A stretch of DNA of 64,000 nucleotides, from assembly GCF_009604425.1 (NCBI RefSeq), contig NZ_WEGI01000003.1:1-64000 (forward strand), read 5' to 3'. Positions 9,417 through 20,439 of this stretch are shown here, piece by piece (positions within the stretch are counted from its first letter, which is position 1; each line of letters starts with the position of its first letter). The notes under the pieces are model-generated. The model ran no database searches, was not told the origin of the DNA, and saw only the letters and a list, made by a program, of their open reading frames with translations. The position numbers were made by a program, and so were the translations under genes. The stretch comes from Nocardia aurantia (GTDB taxonomy: Bacteria > Actinomycetota > Actinomycetes > Mycobacteriales > Mycobacteriaceae).

Positions 9417-9839
9417 CTACTTCGCGACGGCCTTGCGGGCCGCCGACAGGATCGGGTTGATCAGGCCGCGCAGTGCCGCGACCATGATTCGATCCGGCAC
9501 CGGGAGCTTCGGGTACGACTCCATGCTGTAGGTGACGAGCGTGCCGCCGGGCGCGTCGGCGAAGGTGATGATGCCGGTGTGGTTCTTCACCGGAGCGCCC
9601 GCCACGATCTTGTATTCGATGCGCTCGCCGGGCACCAGCCGGGTGGTCTCCTCGGTGATGCCGACCCCTCCGAGTCCGACCGTGTATCGCGCCCCCACCC
9701 CGTTGAGCTCCCCGGTGCCCGGCTTGCGCAGGGTGAAGTTGATCGGCAGGTGGGCGTTGAGACTGTCGCGCGCGGCGAACAGCTGGTACACGACCTCACG
9801 CGGGGCGGGGACGACGGTGTCGACCGTGGTGCTGGCCAT
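9417..9839 (-). CDS. SRPBCC (START-like) family protein
   Basis: A 140-residue protein of the polyketide cyclase/START superfamily: starts MASTTVDTVVPAPREVVYQLFAARDS, continues with a beta-rich middle (ARYTVGLGGVGITEETTRLVPGERIEY) and ends with an amphipathic helix after YSMESYPKLPVPDR. Such proteins bind hydrophobic ligands in a helix-grip pocket; the ligand cannot be predicted. ATG 9839 is preceded on the minus strand by AAGGAG at good spacing; upstream in-frame codons are not needed. A perfect dyad (9850-9865) sits just upstream, next to the ribosome site, so the gene is probably repressed by a TetR-type regulator. Confidence 0.8.
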   Translation of the reverse strand: MASTTVDTVVPAPREVVYQLFAARDSLNAHLPINFTLRKPGTGELNGVGARYTVGLGGVGITEETTRLVPGERIEYKIVAGAPVKNHTGIITFADAPGGTLVTYSMESYPKLPVPDRIMVAALRGLINPILSAARKAVAK

Positions 9840-9849
9840 GACGAAGCTC

Positions 9850-9865
9850 CTTACTCGAGAGTAAG
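9850..9865 (-). promoter_or_regulatory. Putative TetR-type operator
   Basis: CTTACTC-GA-GAGTAAG is a perfect inverted repeat with 7-base arms, 10 bases upstream of the SRPBCC start and touching its AAGGAG ribosome site. TTACTnnnnAGTAA-like dyads are typical operators of actinobacterial TetR repressors. No regulator gene lies next to it. Confidence 0.55.
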
Positions 9866-9988
9866 GCGAAGCATATCGGGATGTAACCGGCCAAACGACT
9901 GCCCGGTGATACGTGCATACAGGTGCATGTGCTATCAGTCGGCGCGCCTCCCGCATGCGGTGATAGCGCACGGCCATCATCGGAGCTC

Positions 9989-11203
9989 ATGAGGATGCCG
10001 ACCTTGTCGCCGAGGAACGCCGATACGCTACCGGGCCTGACCGGCATCGCCCGGGTGGACCGCAACACGCGTCGGTTGCTGAAGCGGGTCGGCCCGGGCG
10101 ACATCGTGGTGCTCGACGAGATGGATCTGGACCGGCTGACCGCCGACCGGCTCGTGGAGGCCGGCGTGCTGGCCGTGGTGAACGCCTCGTCCTCGATCTC
10201 CGGCCGGTACCCGAATCTGGGCCCGGAAGTGCTGGTGGCCAACGGAATCCTGCTGATGGACGCGGTGTCCCCGGACCTGTTCGGCCGCATCAAGGACGGC
10301 ACGCGGGTGCGCGTGCACGACGGCGTGGTCTACGCCGACAAACTTACCCGGAAGGACCCCGAAACGCTGCTCGAGGGCATGGTGCTCACCGAGGCGGCGG
10401 TCGCGGAACGGATGATCGAGGCCCGCATGGGCCTGGTCGACCATCTGGAAGCGTTCGCGGGCAACACCATCGAGTTCATCCGTACCGAAAGTACGTTGCT
10501 GATCGACGGTCTCGGCGTGCCGAAGCTGGAACTGTCCATGCGCCAACGGCATGTGGTGGTGGTCGCCGACGGGCCGGAGCATCGTGAGGATCTGGCGGCG
10601 CTGAAGCCGTTCATCAAGGAGTATCTGCCGATCCTGGTCGGTGTCGGGCGCGGCGCCGACACGCTGGTCCGTGCCGGATACCGGCCCGATCTGATCGTCG
10701 GTGACCCGGAGGAGATCACCAGCCGGACCCTCGAATGCGGCGCCGAGGTGATCCTGCCGGCCGATACCGACGGGCACGCCAAGGGTTTGGAGCGTATCCA
10801 GGATCTGGGCATCGGTGCGACCACCTTCCCGTCGTCGGGCTCGGCGGCGGATCTCGCACTGCTGCTGGCCGATCATCACGGCGCGGCGATGATCGTCACC
10901 GTCGGCGCCGCGGCGGCGCTGGACGATTTCTTCGATCGCAGTCGCCGGCAGTCGAATCCGGCCACCTTCCTCACCCGGCTGAAGATGGGGCCGAAACTGG
11001 TGGACGCGAAAGCCGTTGCGACGCTGTATCGGCATCGGTCGTCGATGTGGGCGGTGGCCCTGGTGGTACTGGCCGCCCTGACCGCGATGATCGTCGCGGC
11101 GATGGTCGCGCACGCCGGTGGTCCCGCGGTCGATCACGTGCTCGACGTCTGGCATCACATGCGGGTCTGGGTGCACGGCCTGCTCACCGACACCAACAGG
11201 TAA
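9989..11203 (+). CDS. steA: SteA-like septation/cell-wall factor with thiamin pyrophosphokinase fold (Rv1697-like)
   Basis: A 404-residue protein close to Rv1697. Recognisable stretches are TGIARVDRNTRRLLKR, VVNASSSISGRYPNLGPEVL, GNTIEFIRTES, the VGVGRGADTLVRAGYRPD loop and VGDPEEI, resembling a thiamin pyrophosphokinase-like domain. A single transmembrane segment lies near the C terminus (VALVVLAALTAMIVAAMVA), leaving about 30 residues outside. In Corynebacterium the SteA/SteB pair works with peptidoglycan hydrolase RipA in daughter-cell separation. ATG 9989 is used; ATG 9995 is better spaced from GGAG at 9982 and is equally possible. The stop is 7 bases before mctB/steB. Confidence 0.85.
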   Translation: MRMPTLSPRNADTLPGLTGIARVDRNTRRLLKRVGPGDIVVLDEMDLDRLTADRLVEAGVLAVVNASSSISGRYPNLGPEVLVANGILLMDAVSPDLFGRIKDGTRVRVHDGVVYADKLTRKDPETLLEGMVLTEAAVAERMIEARMGLVDHLEAFAGNTIEFIRTESTLLIDGLGVPKLELSMRQRHVVVVADGPEHREDLAALKPFIKEYLPILVGVGRGADTLVRAGYRPDLIVGDPEEITSRTLECGAEVILPADTDGHAKGLERIQDLGIGATTFPSSGSAADLALLLADHHGAAMIVTVGAAAALDDFFDRSRRQSNPATFLTRLKMGPKLVDAKAVATLYRHRSSMWAVALVVLAALTAMIVAAMVAHAGGPAVDHVLDVWHHMRVWVHGLLTDTNR

Positions 11204-11210
11204 GGGGCAC

Positions 11211-12149
11211 ATGATCTCGCTTCGACAGCATGCCGTCTCGATCGCCGCGATCTTCCTCGCCCTGGCGGTCGGGCTGGTGCTCGGCGCGCAGGCCCTGTCC
11301 GGTGGGCTGTTGTCGTCGCTGCGATCGGATCACGCGCAATTGCAGCGGCGCGCCGACGGGCTGGCGGAGTCCAACGGCCGGCTCGCCGACCAGTTGAAGG
11401 CGTCGGACGCCTTCCTGGCCCGTTCCGGTGGTCGGATCGTCGGCGGAGTGCTCGCCGAGCACAGTGTGCTGATGTTCACCACGCCGGACGCCGACGCCGA
11501 GGACGTGGACGCTGTCACCCGGGCCCTGACGTCGGCGGGCGCCACGATGACGGGCCGGATCGCGCTGACCGACGCGTTCGTGGACTCCGGGCAGGGGGAC
11601 CGGTTGCGGACCGCGGTCACGAACATGATTCCCGCGGGCGCCCAGCTGTCCACCACCGCGGTCGACCAGGGCGGCCTGGCCGGGGACCTGCTCGGGGTCG
11701 CGCTGCTGACCGATCCGGCCGGCGGCGCGCAGCGTTCCACCCCGCAGGAGCGAGGCCTGATCCTCGACACCCTGCGCGGCGGTGGCTTCCTCACCGCGGG
11801 CGAGGTGCAACCGGCGCAGCTCGCGGTCGTGGTGACCGGCGACGGCGCGCGGGCCGCGGAGAACAACCAGGGTTCGATCGTCGCACGCTTCGCCGGGGGG
11901 CTGCGCGCTCGTTCGGCGGGGGTGGTGCTGGCCGGTCGGCCCGGATCGGCCGGGGACGGCGGGCCGATCGCGGTAGTCCGTGCCGACGGCCAGCTGGCCA
12001 CGGCGGTGTCGACGGTCGACGACGCCGATCGTGAGATGGGTCGCATCACCACCGCGCTGGCCCTCGGCGAGCAACTCTCCGGTGGCACCGGCCGGTACGG
12101 CATCGGCCCCAGGGCCACGGCGTTCACCGTCACCGTCGTGCCGCACTGA
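11211..12149 (+). CDS. mctB: MctB/SteB-like envelope protein (Rv1698-like)
   Basis: A 312-residue protein starting MISLRQHAVSIAAIFLALAVG, an uncleaved signal-anchor helix at about residues 8-30, followed by a coiled-coil stretch (LRSDHAQLQRRADGLAESNG) and an extracytoplasmic domain. The M. tuberculosis homologue Rv1698 was described as copper transport protein MctB, and the corynebacterial homologue as SteB, partner of SteA. ATG 11211 is preceded by TAAGGGG, which contains the steA stop. The tight pairing with steA supports a shared envelope role; copper efflux is possible but not shown by the sequence. Confidence 0.85.
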   Translation: MISLRQHAVSIAAIFLALAVGLVLGAQALSGGLLSSLRSDHAQLQRRADGLAESNGRLADQLKASDAFLARSGGRIVGGVLAEHSVLMFTTPDADAEDVDAVTRALTSAGATMTGRIALTDAFVDSGQGDRLRTAVTNMIPAGAQLSTTAVDQGGLAGDLLGVALLTDPAGGAQRSTPQERGLILDTLRGGGFLTAGEVQPAQLAVVVTGDGARAAENNQGSIVARFAGGLRARSAGVVLAGRPGSAGDGGPIAVVRADGQLATAVSTVDDADREMGRITTALALGEQLSGGTGRYGIGPRATAFTVTVVPH

Positions 12150-12302
12150 CCGGCGTATCCGCAGCATTCGCCGCGGGCGGTACCGCCGGTGCGGATGAGG
12201 GAGCCGAGGCGGGTGTGACCGGAGCGGCGGAAACGGATTCAGTCATCCCGCGGCAACCCCGCGTGGCGTGTGATTCACGCTCCGTTTTCCGTGTTACTGT
12301 GA

Positions 12303-14734
<2,432 letters not shown>

Positions 14735-14737
14735 GAA

Positions 14738-14768
14738 CGGCCGCCCGGGCCGGGTGCCCGGGCGGCCG
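14738..14768. terminator. Bidirectional GC-rich terminator
   Basis: CGGCCGCCCGGGC (14738-14750) and GCCCGGGCGGCCG (14756-14768) form a perfect 13-bp stem with a 5-base loop. It lies between the convergent NUDIX and HesB-like genes and can act in both directions, though without a T run. Confidence 0.7.
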
Positions 14769-14774
14769 CCGAGA

Positions 14775-15071
14775 TCAGTTGCCCGCGGTGCCCACCTGCG
14801 GAGCGAGAACGAAGGCACTACGCCCGCTCTCGTCCAGGCTCGTATCGAGCACCTTGTCATCGAGGAATTCGGCCGCCTGTTCATCCAGGAAGACCTTGGA
14901 TCCCGCGGTGTCGACGATCCGGTCGTGTTCGGCCGGAGCGGCGGCAACCGCGAGTTCGAGCGTCTGCGCACCGTCGTTGGTGGAGATCCGCAGGCCCGCA
15001 TCCTCGGGCGTACCCGCCGTGGACGTCAACGAACGAACGGCCTCGACGGCAGTGGGAGTAAGCATCAGCAT
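14775..15071 (-). CDS. HesB/IscA-like protein lacking cysteines
   Basis: A 98-residue protein with the outline of the HesB/IscA (Fe-S biogenesis) fold: LTPTAVEAVRSLTS, GLRISTNDGA, then the SKVFLDEQAAEFLDDKVLD segment matching the IscA VFVD...YLDGTxVDY region. No cysteine is present at all, so the three metal ligands of IscA are missing; it cannot act as a canonical Fe-S carrier. ATG 15071 has AAAGGAG at good spacing. It lies 78 bases downstream of the ArsR gene on the same strand and may be read with it. Function unknown. Confidence 0.75.
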   Translation of the reverse strand: MLMLTPTAVEAVRSLTSTAGTPEDAGLRISTNDGAQTLELAVAAAPAEHDRIVDTAGSKVFLDEQAAEFLDDKVLDTSLDESGRSAFVLAPQVGTAGN

Positions 15072-15149
15072 GTTGTCATCTCCTTTCGGTCCCGCCTGGC
15101 GAGTATCCAGCGACGCTCCGGTGAAACCGATCCAGCCGGGATCCTTCGC

Positions 15150-15512
15150 TCAACCGTGATGGGGGAGCCCGGCGACAGTGTGCTCGGCCTGGGCCAATGC
15201 CTCGGCGACCAGGCGCAGAACGTGTCCGCCGGACAGTCGGTACAGCCGGGCGCGACCGTCGGCGCGTTGTTGCACCAGACCGACCAGTCGCAATTTGGAC
15301 AGATGCTGGCTGGCGGCGGTGGGTGTGCACCCGGCCGCCTCGGCGAGCGCGGTGACGCCGAGTTCGTCGTCGCGCAGGGCCCACAGCAGTCGCAGCCGGG
15401 TCGGCTCGGCCAGCATGGACAACATCCGCACGGCCTGTTCGACCTGCTGGTCGGTCAGCCGCTCGGCGTGCCCGGCGGGGGTCGTCCGCGCGGTCGTCTC
15501 ACCCGGGGTCAT
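15150..15512 (-). CDS. ArsR/SmtB-family metal-responsive repressor (KmtR-like)
   Basis: A 120-residue winged-helix repressor. The core runs VRMLSMLAEPTRLRLLWALR, recognition helix TAASQHLSKLRLVGLVQQ, and the wing DGRARLYRLSGGHV. The C-terminal helix ends QAEHTVAGLPHHG, which resembles mycobacterial KmtR (AEHAGPGIPRHH), a Ni/Co sensor using His ligands in this region. It is divergent from a NicO-type exporter, with a 26-bp dyad between them, so it most likely represses both genes until Ni(II) or Co(II) binds. Metal identity is inferred from the resemblance and the neighbour. Confidence 0.87.
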   Translation of the reverse strand: MTPGETTARTTPAGHAERLTDQQVEQAVRMLSMLAEPTRLRLLWALRDDELGVTALAEAAGCTPTAASQHLSKLRLVGLVQQRADGRARLYRLSGGHVLRLVAEALAQAEHTVAGLPHHG

Positions 15513-15586
15513 CGCGTCGCCCTTCCGTTACGGCCTGCCCACCCAGTGTGACAGCAGGGTGTGCCCGGCAGGGTGGTCGTCATTTT

Positions 15587-15612
15587 CTCATCTTCACGAA
15601 TGCGAAGATGAG
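15587..15612. promoter_or_regulatory. ArsR-type operator between repressor and exporter
   Basis: CTCATCTTC-N8-GAAGATGAG is a perfect inverted repeat with 9-base arms, 14 bases upstream of the exporter ATG and 74 bases from the repressor start. Its form and place suit an ArsR/SmtB operator that blocks the exporter promoter. Confidence 0.75.
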
Positions 15613-15626
15613 TGTATATTTCGGGT

Positions 15627-16349
<723 letters not shown>

Positions 16350-16510
16350 GCGGCGGAGCCGGGGCCGACGCGGCCGCGCGGCGAATCCCCGCGATGTACT
16401 CGGTCCGAGAGCCGGGCCGGCGCACGCAGGCAGGGGCGGCGGCCCCGGCAACCGTTCCGCTCGGCCCCGGTATCGCTCCTCGCCGCCCCGGTGGGTTTCG
16501 ATCGGCGAGA

Positions 16511-16533
16511 TTGTCGGTGGTGGCTGCAATGAT
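16511..16533 (+). promoter_or_regulatory. Putative PafBC-type (RecA-independent) DNA-damage promoter
   Basis: TTGTCGGTG (16511-16519), 8 bases, then AATGAT (16528-16533). This fits the mycobacterial RecA-NDp promoter TTGTCRGTG-N8-TAnnnT except for the first base of the -10. It lies about 100 bases before xerD. The rest of 16350-16633 holds nothing else I can identify. Confidence 0.55.
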
Positions 16534-16633
16534 GGTGCGATGACCGTCGTCCGCGCTGTTCCGGCTCCGTCGCCGCTCGTGCGCGCAGCGGTTTCCGGGC
16601 TACTACCGCTGTCGCTCCGATAGGCGGGGTACG

Positions 16634-17557
16634 GTGCTGGCGCGGCAGATCGGGGCCTACCTCGACCATATGACGGTCGAGCGCGGGGCCGCGCGCAACA
16701 CCTTGAGTGCCTATCGGCGTGACCTGGACCGGTATCGGGAGTTCTTGACGCAGCGCGGGATCGGCGGGCTGGCCGAGGTCGGCGAGGGCGATATCGCCGA
16801 TTTCATGGTGTCGCTGCGGGCCGGCGAGCACGGATATCCGCCGCTGGCCGCCAGTTCCGCGGCGCGCGCCCTGGTGGCCGTCCGCGGGCTGCATCGCTTC
16901 GCGGCCGCCGAGGGCTTGGCCGCCGCCGATGTGGCCCACCCGGTGAAACCGCCCACACCTGCCCGTCGATTGCCGAAAGCCCTTCCCTACGAACAGATTT
17001 CACGACTGCTCGATGCGGCCGGCGGCGGGGTGTCCGACGGCGGTCCGCGCGGTCTGCGCGACCGCGCGATGCTGGAACTGTTGTATTCCACCGGAGCTCG
17101 GATCTCCGAGGTGGTCGGCCTGGATGTCGACGATCTCGATGCCGTCGATCGCGCGGTGTTGTTGCACGGCAAGGGCGGTAAGCAGCGCATGGTTCCGGTG
17201 GGCCGGCCCGCGCTCGCCGCGGTGGAGGCCTATCTGGTGCGGGGCCGCCCGGCCCTGTCGGCGCACGGTCTCGGTAATCCCGCGCTGTTCCTCAATGTTC
17301 GCGGCGGCCGGCTGTCCCGGCAGAGCGCCTGGCAGGTGCTGCAGGACGCGGCGGGGCGCGCCGGCATCGTGGCAGCGGTGTCGCCGCACACCCTGCGGCA
17401 TTCCTTCGCCACCCATCTGCTGGACGGCGGCGCGGATGTTCGTGTGGTGCAGGAACTGCTGGGGCACGCGTCGGTGACCACGACGCAGATCTACACATTG
17501 GTGACGGTGAACACTCTGCACGAAGTGTGGGCGACGGCACATCCGCGGGCTCGCTGA
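16634..17557 (+). CDS. xerD: Site-specific tyrosine recombinase XerD
   Basis: A 307-residue recombinase acting with XerC at dif to resolve chromosome dimers. The N-terminal SAM-like core-binding domain ([22 protein letters not shown]) is followed by the catalytic domain with Arg in STGARISEV, Lys in [21 protein letters not shown], His in ELLGHASV and the nucleophile Tyr in [11 protein letters not shown] 16634 gives the usual length. It matches Rv1701, which in M. tuberculosis directly follows the NUDIX gene; here a metal-handling island separates them. A DNA-damage-type promoter motif lies upstream. Confidence 0.93.
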   Translation: MLARQIGAYLDHMTVERGAARNTLSAYRRDLDRYREFLTQRGIGGLAEVGEGDIADFMVSLRAGEHGYPPLAASSAARALVAVRGLHRFAAAEGLAAADVAHPVKPPTPARRLPKALPYEQISRLLDAAGGGVSDGGPRGLRDRAMLELLYSTGARISEVVGLDVDDLDAVDRAVLLHGKGGKQRMVPVGRPALAAVEAYLVRGRPALSAHGLGNPALFLNVRGGRLSRQSAWQVLQDAAGRAGIVAAVSPHTLRHSFATHLLDGGADVRVVQELLGHASVTTTQIYTLVTVNTLHEVWATAHPRAR

Positions 17558-17887
17558 GTGCGAATACTCTCCGGTCGACCGGAACGCCGGGTGTGTTCGG
17601 GAACGGTAGCGTTCGCGACACGCCGACGCCGGGTGCGGAAGTGACGGATGATGTAATCCGTGCTCGGCCAACGCTGTCCAGCATTCCGGGACCGAATCGT
17701 GGAGCGACACGCTGTCAGGGGCAGCTCACAATGCGTGTCCGAGCGTCGCTCTTGCGCTTCTAGGCGGTAGCGTCTATTAGGTCCCGGTGCGCTGCGGCGG
17801 TGCTGCACAACGCCCCCGCCGGCGCTGGGCGACCGCCTTGCCGAGATGGGGGCGGGGCGAGGCAGGAATATCGAAGGAGCAGCGGAT
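17558..17887 (+). other. Intergenic region upstream of the parA-scp operon
   Basis: A 330-base region. It contains a perfect 14-bp palindrome, TCCGGTCGACCGGA, at 17570-17583 just after xerD, which could be a protein site, and the promoter listed at 17752-17780. I see no RNA gene or repeat. Confidence 0.4.
17752..17780 (+). promoter_or_regulatory. Possible sigma-A promoter of the parA-scpAB operon
   Basis: TTGCGC (17752-17757) and TATTAG (17775-17780) are separated by 17 bases, about 105 bases before the parA ATG. Each element is only partly consensus. Confidence 0.35.
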
Positions 17888-18859
17888 ATGACGACAGCCG
17901 ATGCGTCGGAGCAGCCGATGCGAGCTGCGGCAGAACCGCTTTCGAATACCCGACCAGGCCAGCGGATCGAGCAAGCGGCCCAAACATTATGGGAGGCTAA
18001 AGACATCGTGGCGGACGGCACCGAAATCGGACCGACCGGACGCCCGTTGCGCGACATCCCCGCTCCACCCCCGGTGTCCCGCAACGGTGACGCACTGATC
18101 GTCGCCATGTGCAATCAGAAGGGCGGCGTCGGCAAAACCACATCCACCATCAACCTCGGTGCTGCGCTCGCGGAGTACGGCCGCAGAGTGCTGCTCGTCG
18201 ATCTGGATCCGCAGGGCGCGTTGTCCGCGGGTCTCGGTGTCGCGCACCACGACCTCGATCTCACCGTGCACAACCTGCTCGTCGGCGGCCGCGCCCGCAT
18301 CGACGACGTTCTGATGAACACCAAGGTCGACGGCATGGACCTGCTGCCAAGCAACATCGATCTGTCGGCGGCGGAAATCCAGCTGGTCAACGAGGTCGGC
18401 CGGGAGCAGACCCTGGGCCGGGCGCTCGCGCCGCTGGGCGATCGCTACGACTACGTCCTCATCGACTGCCAGCCTTCGCTGGGCCTGCTGACCGTGAACG
18501 CGCTGGCCTGCGCCGACGGCGTGATCATTCCGATGGAGTGCGAGTACTTCTCGCTGCGCGGGCTGGCGCTGCTCACCGACACCGTCGAGAAGGTGCGGGA
18601 CCGGCTGAACCAGCGGCTGACCCTGGACGGCATCCTGGTCACCATGTTCGATGCGCGATTGCTGCACTCCCGGCAGGTCATGAGCCGGGTCGTCGAGGTG
18701 TTCGGGGATCTGGTCTACGACACGGTGATCGCTCGCACCGTGCGGTTCCCCGACGCCAGTGTGGCGGGGGAGCCGATCACCACCTGGGCGCCGAAATCCG
18801 GCGGCGCCGAGGCCTATCGCGCGATGGCACGGGAAGTCATTCACCGGTCGGGCCGTTGA
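17888..18859 (+). CDS. ParA/Soj-family ATPase (Rv1708-like)
   Basis: A 323-residue ParA/MinD-superfamily ATPase with a disordered lead of about 70 residues. The deviant Walker A is CNQKGGVGKTTSTINLG, the Walker A' is VLLVDLDPQGALSAGLG, and Walker B is YDYVLIDCQPSLGLLTVNAL. ATG 17888 is preceded by AAGGAG at good spacing. It heads an operon with scpA and scpB, the place held by Rv1708 in M. tuberculosis, and there is no adjacent parB, so this is not the chromosomal parAB locus. It probably acts with condensin loading or cell-cycle positioning. Confidence 0.9.
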   Translation: MTTADASEQPMRAAAEPLSNTRPGQRIEQAAQTLWEAKDIVADGTEIGPTGRPLRDIPAPPPVSRNGDALIVAMCNQKGGVGKTTSTINLGAALAEYGRRVLLVDLDPQGALSAGLGVAHHDLDLTVHNLLVGGRARIDDVLMNTKVDGMDLLPSNIDLSAAEIQLVNEVGREQTLGRALAPLGDRYDYVLIDCQPSLGLLTVNALACADGVIIPMECEYFSLRGLALLTDTVEKVRDRLNQRLTLDGILVTMFDARLLHSRQVMSRVVEVFGDLVYDTVIARTVRFPDASVAGEPITTWAPKSGGAEAYRAMAREVIHRSGR

Positions 18860-19692
18860 GCGAAACCGATAGACCGGCCGGGTTCCATTTGCGGCTGAGC
18901 AACTTCGAGGGTCCGTTCGACCTGTTGTTGCAGTTGATCAGCCAGCGCCGCCTGGACGTCACCGAAGTGGCGTTGCACCAGGTCACCGATGAATTCATTG
19001 CGTACACCCGCCAGCTCACCGCGAGCCTGGATCAGGACACGACGCTGCGCGCGGACAAAATCCTCGACCAGACCACGGAATTCCTGGTGGTGGCGGCCAC
19101 CTTGCTGGATCTCAAGGCGGCCCGGTTGCTGCCGTCCGGCGAGGTGTCCGACGAAGAGGACCTGGCGTTGCTGGAGGCCCGGGACCTGCTGTTCGCCCGA
19201 TTGCTGCAATATCGGGCGTTCAAGCAGGTCGCCGAGCTGCTCGGCGAGCTGGAATCGGTGGCGCTGCGCCGTTATCCGCGCGCGGTGTCGCTGGAGGAGC
19301 GTTTTCTGGCGCTGTTGCCGGAGGTTACGCTGGGGGTCGACGCCGCGGCCTTCGCGCAGGTCGCCGCGGCGGCCTTCCGGCCCCGGCCCAAGCCCAGAGT
19401 CGGGCTGGACCACATTCACGCGCATGCCTTCTCGGTGGCCGAGCAGGCGGCGCTGGTGCTGGAATTGCTGAAGGCCCGTGGGGTCGGCGCCTGGACCACG
19501 TTCGCGGAGGTCTGCGCGGGTTGCGACCTGCCGATCCAGATCGTAGCGCGGTTCCTGGCGCTGCTGGAGTTGTACCGAGGCAAGACGATCGAGTTCGATC
19601 AGCCCGACCCGCTGGGTCCGCTGGCGATCAGCTGGATCGGGGAGATCGACGAGACGGCACCGCCGGTGACGTTCGAGGAGGATTACGGGTGA
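18856..19692 (+). CDS. scpA: Segregation and condensation protein A
   Basis: A 278-residue kleisin of the SMC-ScpAB condensin complex. The N-terminal domain begins GFHLRLSNFEGPFDLLLQLISQ, the family hallmark, followed by DQTTEFLVVAATLLDLKAARLLP. The C-terminal winged helix ends with TIEFDQPDPLGPLAISWIG. No ATG or GTG fits: TTG 18856 overlaps the parA stop as TTGA and gives exactly the expected N terminus. Its own stop overlaps the scpB GTG by 4 bases. The three genes are therefore translationally coupled. Confidence 0.92.
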   Translation: MSETDRPAGFHLRLSNFEGPFDLLLQLISQRRLDVTEVALHQVTDEFIAYTRQLTASLDQDTTLRADKILDQTTEFLVVAATLLDLKAARLLPSGEVSDEEDLALLEARDLLFARLLQYRAFKQVAELLGELESVALRRYPRAVSLEERFLALLPEVTLGVDAAAFAQVAAAAFRPRPKPRVGLDHIHAHAFSVAEQAALVLELLKARGVGAWTTFAEVCAGCDLPIQIVARFLALLELYRGKTIEFDQPDPLGPLAISWIGEIDETAPPVTFEEDYG

Positions 19693-20399
19693 CGATGACC
19701 GCCGACACCGACCAGCCGGGAAACGAACCGCTGCCGGATGCCGACGAGACGGAGGCAGCTCCCGTCACCCCGGAGATCCTCGACGAACCCGAGTTCCGGG
19801 CGGCGCTGGAGGCCATGCTGCTGGTGGTCGACGCGCCCGCGCCGACGGAACTGCTCGCGGCCGCCCTCGCCGACGCCGGATCGCGGGTGGAACGAGTTCT
19901 GCGTGAGATGTCCGCAGAGCTGACCGCCCGGGGTAGCGGCATCGACCTGCGCTTCGTCGGCGACGGCTGGCGGTACTACACTCGAACCGACTACGCGCCC
20001 TATGTGGAGCGCATGTTGCTCGACGGGTCCCGGTCCAAGCTCACCCGGGCCGCTTTGGAGACACTCGCCGTCATCGCCTATCGTCAACCGGTTACGCGAG
20101 CACGGGTGAGTGCCGTGCGCGGAGTGAACGTCGACGGCGTCATCCGCACTCTGGTGGCCCGCGGCCTCATCGCCGAGGCCGGGGCCGATCCGGAGACCAA
20201 CGGCACGCTCTATGCCACCACCGAGCTGTTCCTGGAACGGATCGGACTCGCGTCGCTGGCGGACCTGCCGGCGTTGGCGCCGCTGTTGCCGGGCGTCGAC
20301 CTGATCGATGAGATCAACGAAAGCCTGGATACCGATCCCCGGTACACCAAGCTCAGGAAACCCGCCGAGGCGGATATCGACCTCGGCACCGAGGAATGA
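19689..20399 (+). CDS. scpB: Segregation and condensation protein B
   Basis: A 236-residue ScpB with two winged-helix domains. Family landmarks are PEFRAALEAMLLVVDAPAPTELLA, GWRYYTRTDYAPYVERML, LTRAALETLAVIAYRQPVTRARVSAVRGVNVDGVIRTLVARGLI and TTELFLERIGLASLADLPAL. It starts at GTG 19689, overlapping scpA; ATG 19695 is a second choice. An acidic leader of about 35 residues precedes the first domain. It works with ScpA and SMC in chromosome condensation. rluB follows after 40 bases. Confidence 0.93.
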   Translation: MTMTADTDQPGNEPLPDADETEAAPVTPEILDEPEFRAALEAMLLVVDAPAPTELLAAALADAGSRVERVLREMSAELTARGSGIDLRFVGDGWRYYTRTDYAPYVERMLLDGSRSKLTRAALETLAVIAYRQPVTRARVSAVRGVNVDGVIRTLVARGLIAEAGADPETNGTLYATTELFLERIGLASLADLPALAPLLPGVDLIDEINESLDTDPRYTKLRKPAEADIDLGTEE

Positions 20400-20439
20400 C
20401 AGGACTCCGGACCGGAGCCTGCGAACAACCAGAGGAACT

